DNA from: Centrapalus pauciflorus
Lineage: Eukaryota > Streptophyta > Magnoliopsida > Asterales > Asteraceae
NCBI GenBank assembly: GCA_020465985.1
Contig: JAANYP010006670.1
Coordinates: 124,001 to 188,000 of the forward strand
Length of the DNA: 64,000 nucleotides
Direction of reading: 5' to 3'
Under the pieces are notes generated by a model. That model searched no databases. It saw only the letters and a program-made list of their open reading frames with translations, and was not told where the DNA came from. Position numbers and translations under genes: made by a program. Below are positions 26,993-38,694 of this stretch, piece after piece. Each line of letters starts with the position of its first letter. The stretch's first letter is position 1.

Positions 26993-27375
26993 TAAGTTTA
27001 ATGACACACACACAAACACATATGTAAAAGTTCAAAAGAGTATCTAAAATAATCAAGAGCACCGAACATATCCCATTGTAAATGATCATACACAAATTTT
27101 TTACATAAACATGTAAAAATTAATATTATAAAATTTTTTATCAAAAGAATCATAAATTTATACATTAAGATTTGAAAAATAAAAATTGTGAATGGTTGAA
27201 AAAAAATGTGAATAATCATTTATTTAGATGACCATTCACAAAAATTTTAAAGGCGTAGATGACCATTCACAAAATTTTTAAAGACGTACAAATGGAAGAA
27301 TGTATCTAAAATTCACATATCATGCGTGTAATATTAATTTAAACATGATTGTGAAAAAAAATTAAAATTTTTTTA

Positions 27376-27698
27376 TAGGGGTGGGTTCAATGGAAAACCA
27401 CTATGCACCGGAAAACCGTGGAAACCTACGCATACCGTCCGATTCGATGCATTTCATGAAAAACGCGGTGGCATGATCGTAAATAAAGTGATGCATCACG
27501 CGAGATTTTGATGCATCATGCGGGAAATTTGATGCATTTGTGGTGGTGCAGTGCGATTTTCGCAAGTTTTCAGGTGCATTATGCAGAAAGACAGTGCATC
27601 ACGCGAGAATTCGATGCATCACGCGGGAATTGTAATGCATTTGTGGTGCATGGAGGTTTTCCAAGGTTTTCCGATGCATGTTGGTTTTCCATTGAACC

Positions 27699-27704
<6 letters not shown>
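27376..27704. mobile_element. Inverted-repeat MITE abutting a TA microsatellite
   Basis: Left end TAGGGGTGGGTTCAATGGAAAACCA and right end TTGGTTTTCCATTGAACCCCCTA are inverted repeats with a small indel. The interior is a set of direct repeats of GATGCATCACGCGGGAA- and GCATTTGTGGTG-like units. Insertion at or expansion of a TA tract hides the right-hand duplication, so the superfamily is unassigned. Confidence 0.65.

Positions 27705-27771
<67 letters not shown>
27702..27771. repeat. (TA)n microsatellite, about 35 units
   Basis: Uninterrupted alternating TA directly at the right end of the 27376-27704 element. The apparent Ile-Tyr ORFs across it on both strands are artefacts. Confidence 0.97.
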
Positions 27772-27775
<4 letters not shown>

Positions 27776-30209
27776 CATTAGTTTTGCGGAGTACCGGAGG
27801 TAAGTCGCTTAAAACCATTTTTTTCGTAATCATGTTTAAATTAATAACACAAGACTACTTATAAAAAATCACACAGAAACACACAATAAAACTATGTGAT
27901 ACGTGCATGTTCACATGAATTACACTGTTGTGAACATATGTTTACACTTCATACTAAACATGTTCACATAATTTTTTTTTCACATTTCCATTACTTTTAA
28001 CATGTTAGAAATTGTGAATGTATTTAATTTTTTACTAATAGTCTTGTATTATTTGTACCTAAAGGAATATGAAATATTTTTTAAAAAATATATTTTTTTC
28101 GAAGCATGTTCACATCCGAAACCCGTGTGTTCATAGGTACTCACAGTACTCTGCATTTTTTTTAGTTACTCACACGAATCATATTCTATATACATACATA
28201 TATAAACTTAGATTTAGAAAGAGATGAGATCATTGCACTGTAGAACAAATCAAATCCGCAAATTAAATTAATCTAATGGTTCTAATTAAATAGATCAAAT
28301 GTTTAGTAAAAAAAATATTTGGTATTAGTAATTTTTTTTATTCATGATAAAATTGTCAAATGTTGATAATAACAAAAAGACTGGAACTAATTAAAAAAAT
28401 GGTGTAATATGAAAAAAAACCAACATGTTTTTATATCTGTTTGCTGTTTAGTTCTTTCGTGTTATTTTTTACTAATAAAATTATTAAGTAATATATTTGT
28501 TTGTGATTTTGGACTTTTTTTTTATTTTTTCAAAAAGGTTTTCAAGTTTGTGAAATTTTCGAAAAAAAATAGTGAAAACATGTTGGTTTTTTTTTTTGTG
28601 AAAAATCAAGGTTGATTATGAAAAAAATAAAAGTTTTCCGGTAATCGGATTGAAAACAATAACTTGAGACCTTTCTTAGGAAAAAATAACACGGAGGGAC
28701 TAAATCGTAAAAAAACATGAAAATATGTTGGGTTTTTCATATTAAACCTTTAAAAAAATATTATTTTTTAAGATTAAAATAACATTAATACGATTAACTT
28801 TTAGATCAAAATTTTTTTACCATAAAAAAGAGAATTTTATACTATTTAAAATTTTTGAAATCAAATTATAAAACATTATATTAATAATATTAAAATCAAA
28901 TTATTTAAGTAAGTGTTGAAATTAGCTAAATGAAAATCAAAAGTCATGTAGAAGATATTATAAAATATACTTTTCTCTACAATGGGAGTCGAAACCCCCA
29001 ACCTTAAGGTCACCATTAACATACTGAATATTTTAAACTATTGATATTAAAAACTGATTTAATTACGAAAATCAAGATTATAACATGTCTTTTTTTTTTC
29101 TCAGGTCCGTCGGCAATATATTTATATAATTTATCAAATATACCCATTGTCTTGACTTCTTGACATTATTAATGTGGTAATAAATTCTGTTCTTTAATGT
29201 GGCAATATTGTCTTGACGTTATTAATGATCTAATGTGGTAATATTGTCTTGACATTATTAATTAATGTGGTAATAAATTTTGTTTTCTAAATTTAATATA
29301 TATTAAAATAATCAATATATGAATCACAAACACTATAAAAAAATCAAAAGATAGATGGTTTAAAACATTGAGAAACGAAATTATAATACTAAAATTGATA
29401 TAATATCGTGGTTAATTTTGATAAAATTAACAAAAAAAGGTGGGTAAGTTTAAGAACAAATCGTAAAAACCAAAGTCATAATTTTATCAAACAATATTTT
29501 AATTTGTTTTTAATTAAAAATAAATTAGTCAAAGCAAAGGTTTGAGACATTTTTGGAGTTGTAGTAGGACTAGGAGTCTGTTACGCAATCCCTAATCTTG
29601 TTTAATACTACTAATAATTCCATCTCTCATTCCTGTCCAATTGTAATAAATTATTCATATCACTGGGTTTTTGTTTGTTTGTTTTTTTTCGTATCAGGGT
29701 TCTTGAGTTTTCGCTTTCGAAAATAAGAAGATTGTGTTCGATCAGTACGATCTACTTTACTGATTGTTCTTCTAACGTAAATGACAACAAGCTTTTCTCG
29801 TTTTCTTGCAAGTCGACGTCAAGTGGTAATCTCGACGGCCCTGGTGACTCCACCAGTCCACCTCGATACTACTTCCTCTCCGTCACCCGAATCTGCAACC
29901 GTCCGCTTCCTTGTCAAGTTCCGTAAGAGGTTCGTTATTATCGAGACATACGTATAAATATATTAATTTTTCATGAACAAAATTATGAAAACGGTTTGAT
30001 AAAAATGCGTTTTTGGTTGTATATTTTTATTTTAATGTTCATCTTTACATTCATGATTCCCCAATCAAAGTAATCAATTAATCTCAGTTTATAACTTAAT
30101 TAAACACCAATTTAAATGTAAATACTATTTACAAATTAAATGATTGTCTAATTCAGTTTAACTATACAGTTGTACTTAGTTTTATTAAATAATGCATCGT
30201 GCATTAAAT
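27772..30209. other. AT-rich intergenic DNA upstream of the transporter gene
   Basis: Mostly low-complexity AT-rich sequence. A locally repeated motif (TAATGTGGTAATA…TTGTCTTGACATTATTAA) occurs about three times at 29145-29280. An inverted pair around AACATGTTGGTTTTT / AAAAACCAACATGTT (28420 and 28580) may be the arms of a small MITE. Confidence 0.45.
29690..29932 (+). promoter_or_regulatory. Candidate first (leader) exon of the NPF7-type transporter gene
   Basis: A GC-balanced island in AT-rich DNA, open in one frame for about 80 codons without a convincing ATG start. It ends at a donor-like CAAGTTCC|GTAAGAGG (about 29923). The next acceptor, TTTACAG|AGAAA at about 30615, lies 6 bases before the transporter ATG. 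This fits a 5' untranslated exon spliced to the first coding exon. Alternatively it could be a decayed gene fragment; I do not recognise the translation. Confidence 0.4.
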
Positions 30210-30212
30210 TAA

Positions 30213-30423
30213 GGGTGTGTTTGGTTTGTTGATGAGTTTGAAACGGGTACGGATATAAGTATGGATTTAAAAGAAATAGAAGAAAAAATATGAGAAATGA
30301 TGAAACTCATGAGTGTGGACGTGTTTGAGTTTTTGATAACCATTTCCGCATATTTGGTAATCATTTCTCGAACAAACAACATCTATGAAACTCAAACTCA
30401 TTTCATGCCTTCGAAACCCACCC
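30213..30423. mobile_element. Tourist/PIF-Harbinger-type MITE upstream of the transporter
   Basis: Inverted ends GGGTGTGTTTGGTTTGTTG and …CCTTCGAAACCCACCC with TAA at 30210-30212 and 30424-30426. It is 211 bp, non-coding, and lies about 200 bp 5' of the transporter start codon, within its probable leader intron. Confidence 0.72.
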
Positions 30424-30620
30424 TAAATTTTTCTATGATTGAAGATTATTTTATTTTCATTTTCTAGATGAAAAAAAGTTTGACATAGGCATATAGCAGC
30501 TAAAAAACAAAATCAGACTTTTCTTATAAATATTATTTATTTATTTATTAATTTATTTATGTGTGAATATCCTAACTAATTAGCTAGTTTCTTGCAACAA
30601 CTTTTTAATTTACAGAGAAA

Positions 30621-33102
30621 ATGGCAATGGGTTCAAACAATGTTCCCTTCGAGATCACCATAATTGTAAGTATTTCAACTTATGTTATTCGTGTGATTAA
30701 TTTGATTTTCGGGTTATTTGACTTAGTTAATTTCATTTTCATGTCTTTAGTTAGACCAAAATATCTTTCCACCTGAAGATATAAGTGCTTTAAATTAGCT
30801 TATTACAAATAACATAAATAGAATAATATGAAAAATTTAAAGCTAACCAAATAGGATTAATCCCATTTCGGTGGTAATTAATAAATGTGTATAAATAATA
30901 TTAATATTACATCATAGAATAAATATAACATCTCGATCTATAAAAATAATCAATCCGTAAATTTTGTATATTTTTCGACTTTTAGTAGATATTAATATAT
31001 TATTTTATCATTATATATATACTGACAGTTTTACATGTATTGTTATTAGCATGAAGAAGACCGGGTTCTGGGTCATCATAATCAAAATCAACCCAAACCA
31101 AAACGAACCCGAGGAGGCTGGGCTCCAGCATTTCTACTTCTTGGTATATATAATCAATCTCTTTACTAAATCTATGTATATCGAAAACGGGTCAAAAACA
31201 GATAAATTTTAATAAAACATACTTGACCCGTTTTATTTATACGAATAAGGATGTAACGTTTATTTAATATTTGACCCGTTTCATTATTAGCTTAAATCTT
31301 CTGCTTCCTTTTTCAGCAAATCAAGCGCTCGCTACATTTGCATTCTTTGGCGTTGGAGTCAACTTGGTCTTGTTCTTGACCCGAGTCATCGGTCAAGGCA
31401 ATGCCGACGCCGCAAATACGGTCAGTAAATGGACCGGAACCGTCTATTTGTGTTCTCTTCTCGGAGCGTTCCTTAGCGACTCGTATTGGGGCCGTTATCT
31501 GACTTGTGCGGTGTTTCAAGTTATCTTAGTCGTGGTAATTATACGTTACCATTTCGGTTACGAGGTTTTGTAGCACGATTGTTACTAACGTATCGTGTTT
31601 CGTAGGGGTTGGTGCTATTATCGTTAACATCTTGGCTATTTCTAGTCAAACCTGCCCAATGTGGAGACGGAGTAAAACAATGCGTGCCGAGTACTACGAA
31701 GGGGACGATAATGTTCTACGTGTCGATTTACATGGTTGCATTAGGCTACGGTGGGCACCAGCCGACGTTAGCCACTCTTGGTGCGGATCAATTCGATGAA
31801 TCGGACCCGAAATATAGAGGTAAAGGCTCAAAAGGGGCTTTCTTTGCCTACTTCTATGCCGCGCTCAATATCGGATCGTTGTTCTCGAACACCATTCTCG
31901 TGTACTACGAAGATATCGGTCACTGGACAATCGGGTTTTGGGTGTCTATGGGAGCCGCGGTCGTTGCCCTGCTTTCTTTCTTTTGTGGTTCGTTTCATTA
32001 TCGGTACGTTAAGGCGTCAGGAAATCCTCTTCCACGAGTCGGCCAGGTATTCGTTGCAGCGTGTCGGAAATGGAGGATTCGGGTTGATGACGAAAAGCAA
32101 TTGTATGAAGTCGAAGGCACGGAATCTGCTATCAAAGGGAGTCGAAAGATCCTTCATAGCGAGCAGTTCAAGTAAGTCGATATCGATAACGTTGTTAAAC
32201 TTGTTATTCAGTTTTCGTATCTACCGACCGTGCGTAAAATTTTCGTCGTTAATTAATTTGTCAGATGTCTCGATAAGGCGGCGGTTATCACGGAGAACGA
32301 TTTATCGGGGCCTGAAAACCATTGGAGATTATGCACGGTGACACAAGTCGAAGAAGCGAAATGTTTGATAAGAATGTTACCGATTTGGCTATGTACGATC
32401 ATCTACTCGGTCATTTTCACTCAAATGGCGTCGCTATTCGTCGAGCAAGGTGCGGTCATGAACGCGTACATAGGAAACTTCCATCTTCCGGCAGCCAGCA
32501 TGTCGATTTTCGACATCTTTAGCGTCCTCGTATGCACGTTAATATACCGTACGGTATTAGTCCCTTTAGCCGGAAGACTAAGTGGGAATCCAAAAGGTTT
32601 AACCGAGCTTCAACGAATGGGGATCGGTCTAATCATCGGGCTTTTATCGATGATCGCAGCCGGAGTTACAGAGGTGGAACGGCTAAAAAGGTCAATACCC
32701 GAGAAGCACTCGAGCACGATGAGCATATTTTGGCAGGTACCGCAATACGTGCTCGTTGGTGCTTCGGAGGTATTTATGTACGTCGGACAGTTAGAGTTCT
32801 TTAACAGCCAAGCCCCGGATGGGATCAAGAGTTTCGGAAGCTCGCTTTGTATGGCATCGATCTCGCTTGGAAATTACGTTAGTAGCCTATTGGTACATAT
32901 GGTTATGAGTATCACGGCGAGGGGAGACGAAGTCGGGTGGATACCGGAGAATCTAAACGACGGTCATATGGATCGGTTTTATTTCCTAATCGCGATACTT
33001 ACGGTATTCGATTTCGTACTCTATGTTTATTGTGCGAAGAAGTACAAGTGCATTAGCGTCGATGAGAATAATGGTAACGAGCCAAAGAAGGAAGAAGCGT
33101 AG
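30621..33102 (+). CDS. NRT1/PTR family transporter, NPF7 subfamily
   Basis: Exons: 30621-30665, 31050-31143, 31317-31534, 31606-32171, 32265-33102, giving 586 residues. This is a major-facilitator proton-dependent oligopeptide/nitrate-type carrier of the plasma membrane with about 12 predicted membrane segments and a central hydrophilic loop (about residues 270-325). Family signatures are GAFLSDSYWGRYLTC and FFAYFYAALNIGSLFSNTIL. VTQVEEAKCLIRMLPIWLCTIIYSVIFTQMASLFVEQG and IFWQVPQYVLVGASEVFMYVGQLEFFNSQAPDGIKSF match the NPF7.2/NPF7.3 group, whose Arabidopsis members move nitrate or potassium into or out of xylem. The ExxE[K/R] proton-coupling motif of TM1 is replaced by QALAT (49-53), as is characteristic of that group. 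The very short first exon (MAMGSNNVPFEITII) is the least certain part. Confidence 0.92.
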
Positions 33103-34434
33103 CTAGCTAATAAAATCGTTAATTAGGATAGTTGAGTTGAGTTTGAGTTGAGTTATTGTTCCGTTAATTTGTTTTAAATTTTTAGCAATTTTAGCCTATA
33201 TATAACATAGGCTAGTGAAGTTGGATTGGAGCTAATAATTTAATAGAACGTTGGTTTGCTTGCTTTTATTTCTAACGAAAAAGTGCGTTTTATTAGAGCT
33301 GTTAGAGCTGGATTTTCTCTCATCAACCAAAGAAAATGTTTGAGCCATCCTAATAGATCCGAACCAAGATAGTTCATTCATCCTATTGACTATATTCAGT
33401 AGTGTTTGGTGGCTGAAGAGTTGTTTGTTTACCTCTTAATGGAATCATTAAGAAGTCATTTAAATATAAAATGACAATTTGTACATTCTTTATTTTAATC
33501 ATCAAGACGCTTCTAGATCATATTGATGGTTAAAAGAAATTTTCTACCATGATGACATAATTTAAATGAGTAATTTATTGTATCACGAGACCTAAATTTT
33601 ACTCACAACATAAAAATAGTAATAATAATGACCCACAAATCTTTTCCAACCCAACTTGTTTAAATAAATAAAACTTGTTTAGTATGACATAAAACTATTA
33701 AAGTATCTAATGCAAATCTTACATTTATGAATTGCGTGACAAACTAATGTGTTGTATTAATATTATAACTAAACTTGGAAAATCATGTTGTCATTTTTGC
33801 GTTTTTAATTTTAATACCAGTGTTCAAAATCAGTCATTGCCGGAAACACAACTCTGGTGATTCCACCTGAAAATCAACAACAAAATCGATCAGAAACAAG
33901 AAACAAGAAACAAGCTCTGATATCATAACGAGAATTAGAAATGATAATACACATATCTCAAATCGTAACAAGAATCAGTTCAAGAGCATATCTAAATCGT
34001 AACATTAATCATAAGCAATAACCAAATCTTAAATCGTAATAAACAATTGAGATAAAGAGGGGTCGAGAAAACCCTAAACCATATATATGAGGCATCGATT
34101 ATGCACCAAACATCAAAGTCGCCGGTGTGGTCGTAACAAAAAAAACATCTCAGATCTCTTCAATTGTGTTTCAAACTTCCAAACTATTCGTTGATGGAAG
34201 CATCTTCAAATCTTCGTAGAATGAGATGGTGGCTTCCAATTGGTGTTCATTTGGTGGTGGTTGCAAACATAATCAAGCATTTTGGAAAAGTACTTTCACC
34301 TTATGGAGTAGGAGAAACCAGCATGAAAAGATCTCATAGAAAATTTTTTTGATGTGATGCTTGTTTCGAAGAATATGAACCACATGGTATGGTTGAAAGA
34401 GGGTAATATTGGCAAAAAGTAGAAAAAACTAATG
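33103..34434. other. Intergenic DNA downstream of the transporter
   Basis: 3' UTR and AT-rich spacer. A half-MITE related to 35950-36046 appears at about 33428-33475 (GTTTGTTTACCTCTTAATGGAATCATTAAG). Around 33911-33925 GCTCTGATATCA resembles the reverse complement of a Copia-type primer-binding site, hinting at a decayed retroelement, but no LTR pair was found. Confidence 0.45.
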
Positions 34435-34693
34435 TGGTATTTGTTTTTTAAGAGGTTAAATGTCTGAAGTCTGAAAACCATGTCTGAAATTAAGAGGAGA
34501 CCCTAAAGTCTGAAATTAAGAGGCTCTGAATTTTAATTCAGACTAGTCTCTTTCTCTTAAAATTCAGAGGGAAATTCAGAGGTTGTAACCTCTTAAGTTT
34601 GAATTTAAACAAACAATACAAATTATGTTAAGATCTGAAATTCAGACTTCAGACCTAAACCAGACCCTCTTAATTGAAAACAAACACACCATA
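34435..34693. mobile_element. Probable MITE built from CTTAAT/TCTGAA motifs
   Basis: The segment folds on itself through GTCTGAAATTAAGAGG-type units and their complements (CCTCTTAA…TTCAGAC). It starts near TTTGTTTTTTAAGAGG and ends near CTCTTAATTGAAAACAAAC. No clear target duplication was found. Confidence 0.45.
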
Positions 34694-35088
34694 AGTAAAT
34701 GGGGTGAACATGTTAATGGAGGAGGAGAGTAATATTGGTAAAATGTTATTCGATGACATGTTCAAAAAATTGAGATGGATCAAAAGAAAACCCAAACAAC
34801 AAAAGTAAAAAAAAACACAAGTAATTAACACATTGCTATAGTTGCGAAGTGTTGTTTCCACGTGTACTCTAAAGGAATGATGATGTTCTATTTGGTATAT
34901 AGAAGATGCATGCATGCATACATACAAGTTTAAAATATAAAATATATGAAAAATTACTTCAAATTAAGAATGTATTTAACCACCTATTATTATTAACTAC
35001 ATGATCAAAAATCACCCAACTACGTTAATGCATGATGGAACCAAAATATAACATAATCCAAAAATTCTAAAGTCGTTAAAAAAACACA

Positions 35089-35818
35089 AGGATAATGGCA
35101 CCAAATAACCATATACTTTTAAATTGGGTTAAGTGTCATTTTGATCATTCAACTTTCAGATTTTTTTTATTTAGCCATTAAACTATTTTTTGTCCCGATT
35201 TAGCCACTGAACTATATTTTGTATATATATTTAGCCACTAAACTTTTTTTTTCCCGATTTAACCACTGAAAATTGTCCCAATTTAGCCACTAAACTATCA
35301 TATTTTGTACTGATTTAGTCATTAATTTTATTCATTTTCCCCAAAATAGAACACTAAACTAAAGTTTAGTGGCTAAATCATGACAAAAATAGTTTAGTGG
35401 CTAAATGAGACAAATTAAAAAGTTAAATGGTCAAAATGATACTTAATCCTTTTAAATTTGTTTACATTTATGTAGTGTACTTTTATTTGTGCACATTTGG
35501 TAGTCAAACTTTTAAAAGTGTTTCAATTAGGTAGTTGTATGACCTAGTGACCGGTACAACAGGTTACCATAATTAGTCAAACTTTCTTTTTGTACACATT
35601 TATGCAGTGTACTTATTCTTTTGTGCACATTTGGTAGTCAATCTTTTGAAGAGTGTTTCAATTATGTAGTTGAGTGAGCCGATTTTAGCGGTTATCAGGT
35701 CACCCTTTTAACTAATTGAAACACTTTTACAAGTTTACTACATTAATGTGCACAAAAAAGTACACTACATTAGTGTGTACAAACTCAAAAGTACATAGCT
35801 ATTTGGTGTCATTTTCCC
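35089..35818. mobile_element. Mutator-like MITE interrupted by a second MITE
   Basis: Left end AGGATAATGGCACCAAATAACC and right end GCTATTTGGTGTCATTTTCCC are inverted repeats continuing inward through ACTTTTAAATTTG…TGTAGTGTACTTTTATTTGTGCACA. Flanking 9-mers AAAAACACA (35080-35088) and AAAAACATA (35819-35827) match at 8 of 9. Without the nested element the unit is about 400 bp. Confidence 0.85.
35126..35449. mobile_element. Mutator-like MITE nested in another MITE
   Basis: Ends GGGTTAAGTGTCATTTTGATC and GGTCAAAATGATACTTAATCC, with an exact 9-bp duplication TTTTAAATT at 35117-35125 and 35450-35458 that is derived from the host MITE. The interior is an inverted array of TTTAGCCACTAAACTA-like units. 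A diverged relative lies at 61977-62287. Confidence 0.92.
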
Positions 35819-35949
35819 AAAAACATATTACCCACAAACTCAGTTACCGCAAATAGAAGCACACAATATAACAGTTGAACATAAAATTTTAGGACAAGAT
35901 ATAACCATCTGTGAAAATTATGTCAACTTAATTAAAACCATATTACTTA

Positions 35950-36046
35950 GATCATGTTTGTTTACCTCTTAATGAAATCATTAAGAGGTCATTTTACCTT
36001 TGAATGACTTCTTAATCATTTCATTTAGAAGTAAACAAACACCCCC
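35950..36046. mobile_element. Small palindromic MITE (97 bp)
   Basis: A near-perfect hairpin: GTTTGTTTACCTCTTAATG…AAGAGGTCATTTT against AATGACTTCTTAATC…AAGTAAACAAAC, with TTA at 35947-35949 and 36047-36049. A half-copy of the same unit is at 33428-33475. Confidence 0.65.
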
Positions 36047-36354
36047 TTATACTGCTTAACCACTCATCCCATGGAATGGATATTTCTTTTTAATATCGTC
36101 AAGAACCTTTGGTATGCTTGATGTTGGGTAAATGTATAAAAATTATTATTCATATACGAAAATCATATAAAAAATACAAAAGACATATAAACTGACATTT
36201 AAGATCATTACTAACCTATTTTCTATCAACTTTTCCGGACTTTTTCATTTTCAATGCAAACACTTGATCAATATATGGCAACAAACATACACCTTGCAAT
36301 AAAAAAATGTTACTTTTCTTTACTCTTTGGAATTAAATACTTTATTATTGTAAA

Positions 36355-36646
36355 AAAAATATTTTATTTTATTGAGTTTTCTAAGATTTCATAAAAATCA
36401 AAATAAACACGATTTATGTTTCAAAATTTGTTGTGAAATTTAATGATAAAATTTTAGCTTTTATTATTATTATTATTTATTTTTCAAATTTTACTTAATT
36501 ATATTATTACTATCTTTTGCAACTATTCTTTTAATTTCATTAAGTTTATTTATTTATAATTTTTATTTTTCCGTAACCTTATAATTTTTTAATACATATT
36601 CCGAATATTTATGGTTAGATAATATTCGATTATTTATTCACAATTA
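36355..36646. repeat. Fragment related to the 23628-25121 element
   Basis: Shares TTTTCTAAGATTTCATAAA…TCAAAATAAA, ACTACTATCTTT-like and TTATTCACAATTA segments in the same order with the arm and loop of the 23628 element, without its terminal GGGCAAAT ends. The Helitron-like element begins at its right edge. Confidence 0.6.
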
Positions 36647-37343
36647 TCTATATATATTAATAAAACAAAATGTTTTTCGTCATGTGTCATCCTCTTGATG
36701 AAGCAAAATCTCATTTTCCCGTCTAATTTTCCTAATTTAGTTTTTCCATTTATACAAGTTAATTTATTGAAATTAAACTACAATAATGACTTTTTTCTAT
36801 TATATTCTTTGTAACCATAATTATGGTACATCATATTTTTTTTTAAAGTATTGTAATTAAATAACAAAAATTATGTTAGATCGTTAACACTGTTTTATAA
36901 CGCAATCATTATATTTTAATATTTTGTTTTTAAAGTATAGTGAACTAAATATTTAAATGTATCCTTCGAAAATCTTTTCTCCTTTCAAATTTTCTTATAA
37001 ACTCTTGCTTTTAATATAATCTTAAGTTATTTCTTTGTAACATATATTTTATTTAAAATATCCACATATACATGTGTAAACAAACATAGTACCAATAAAT
37101 GAGTAAATAGTATGTCACGTATCGTCATTATTTGATTTGTCATGTGTCGCGCTCTCCTTTTTACATTTCATTTAGTAAATTTAATTTATATTTTAAAGTA
37201 TATCATTTCTATTCAAACCGATCTTAATAATTAATTAGTTAAAACTAAATAAATTCTATTATTCTTAAAATAATTATATTATACATTGTTATAAATATTT
37301 GGTTTTTAAATTAACCCCATGTAATACATGAGTATTAATCTAG
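36647..37343 (+). mobile_element. Non-autonomous Helitron-like element (697 bp)
   Basis: Begins TCTATATATATTAATAAAAC after an A and ends CTAG before a T. A short hairpin (CATGTAATACATG) lies about 14 bases before the CTAG. These are the features of plant Helitrons (5' TC, 3' hairpin plus CTRR, insertion between A and T, no target duplication). No Rep/helicase is encoded. Confidence 0.75.
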
Positions 37344-37578
37344 TATATAATGTGAACGAAAATATACTACGAATCAACCTAGTTTACTTAAAAGCCCAAT
37401 ACCTAGTATTTATCTCCCATTTATCCCAATTCCCAAATGTTTTTAGGTTTTCTTTGCATTACCTATGAAGGCATGAATTGTGAAGCAGCCAAGAGAGAGG
37501 GGATCACTGAATCTCTCTTTTTGTCTTTGGTCATCGACTCGATTGTCAACCAGTGTCCATACTTCGTTGAAGCACTAA

Positions 37579-37814
37579 CGCTGTGTTCCTTAAAAGAGGA
37601 TTGGAATGGACAGAAGGGAGAAGAAAGCAATGGGAAGGAGATGAAGCCATTTTCTTTCCTTTCCCTTCCACTTTTGGGAAGAAGAAGATGAGAACAAAAA
37701 GCTGGTGAATTCCGTCCGTTCCCCTTCGATATTTTGTTATGGAACACGACGTTGCTTCTTTCTCTTATTGATTCCATCCGTTCCCCTCATTTAATAGATT
37801 TAAGGAACACAGCG
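37579..37814. mobile_element. Tourist-like MITE (236 bp)
   Basis: Inverted ends CGCTGTGTTCCTTAA and TTAAGGAACACAGCG are flanked by TAA at 37576-37578 and 37815-37817. Purine-rich arms (GGATTGGAATGGACAGAAGGGAG…) pair with their complement near 37770-37790. The open frames that span it on both strands result from its purine/pyrimidine skew. Confidence 0.88.
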
Positions 37815-38249
37815 TAACGATGCTTCTTTTTTCCTTTCGTCTCTTCTAACTTCTAAGTTGTAATTAACTCAAAATCAGAAGGCACTGAAATCAAAATCAA
37901 AAGGAAATTCTTGAAAGCAATCGAAAATAGAAGAGACTTTATTTTTAATTCAAATAAGAAGGTGTTCTAAAAAGAAAAAGTCAAAATACAACAGACTACT
38001 ATATTTATTTTTATTCACATTAAAATTGAAAATTGGTTAGGAGATGTTTCATTATTTGTATTACATTTGTCTTGATTTATATTTCTTATTTTGTTTAATA
38101 CATACTGATTTTACCGAGCTGAGATGAGAGGATATACACTCATCTTTTGAAGGGTAATAACTTTTTAAAAAGTTAAAAATAAATAAAATTTCTTTTTACT
38201 AACTGCATCCCTTCTAACATGTCATGTCAAAAGTCTTATAATTATTTAA

Positions 38250-38627
38250 GGGTTAATATTGAAAAAACTCTACGAACATTCATGAATTTATCGATTAAGT
38301 CACTGTACTTTTTTTACGAGTGTTTAAGTCACTAGACAATTTTTGTCTTATTCAAAACTATATATTTAACCTGTTTAGCAGGTCACTATACCGTACAAGA
38401 AAAAAGAAAGTCCAGTGACTTAATCATGAAAACTTATAAAAATTTTTTTTTTTAATAATAAATTATTCGAGGAACTAAATGTTTTACCTGTTAAGCAGGT
38501 AGCAGGTTAAAAATATATAGTTTTGAATAAGACAAAATTTGTTTAAAGACTTAAACACTCTAAAAAAAGTTCAGTGACTTAATCGATAATTACATGAAAG
38601 TCCGTGGGGTTTTTTCAATATTAACCC
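38250..38627. mobile_element. Mutator-like MITE, copy 2 of the GGGTTAATATTG family
   Basis: Ends GGGTTAATATTGAAAAAACTC and TTTTTTCAATATTAACCC, with an exact 9-bp duplication ATTATTTAA at 38241-38249 and 38628-38636. Arms contain TTAAGTCACTG and AAACTATATATTTAACCTG, shared with the element at 26023-26423. Confidence 0.92.
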
Positions 38628-38694
38628 ATTATTTAATTATTAAAATATTAAAAAAAATCAAATGAAGGAAGGTGCAAAAGGCCACATCAATAAG

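Noticed and set aside
27508..27864. Ile-Tyr repeat ORFs on both strands
   Set aside because: They are the translation of a TA microsatellite joined to a MITE interior.
28970..29010. tRNA-like GAGTCGAAACCCCCAACCTTA segment
   Set aside because: Resembles a tRNA T-arm by eye, but no acceptor stem, D-arm or anticodon arm can be formed around it.
31778..32341. 187-codon frame overlapping the transporter exons in another frame
   Set aside because: Shadow frame; the transporter frame explains this stretch with conserved motifs, and this one crosses its intron.
33911..33925. GCTCTGATATCA as a Copia primer-binding site on the minus strand
   Set aside because: Only 12 bases with mismatches to the usual sequence, and no LTR pair or coding remnant nearby.
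37437..37777. 84- and 104-codon frames on opposite strands
   Set aside because: They span a Tourist-like MITE with purine/pyrimidine-skewed arms, which opens both strands by composition.
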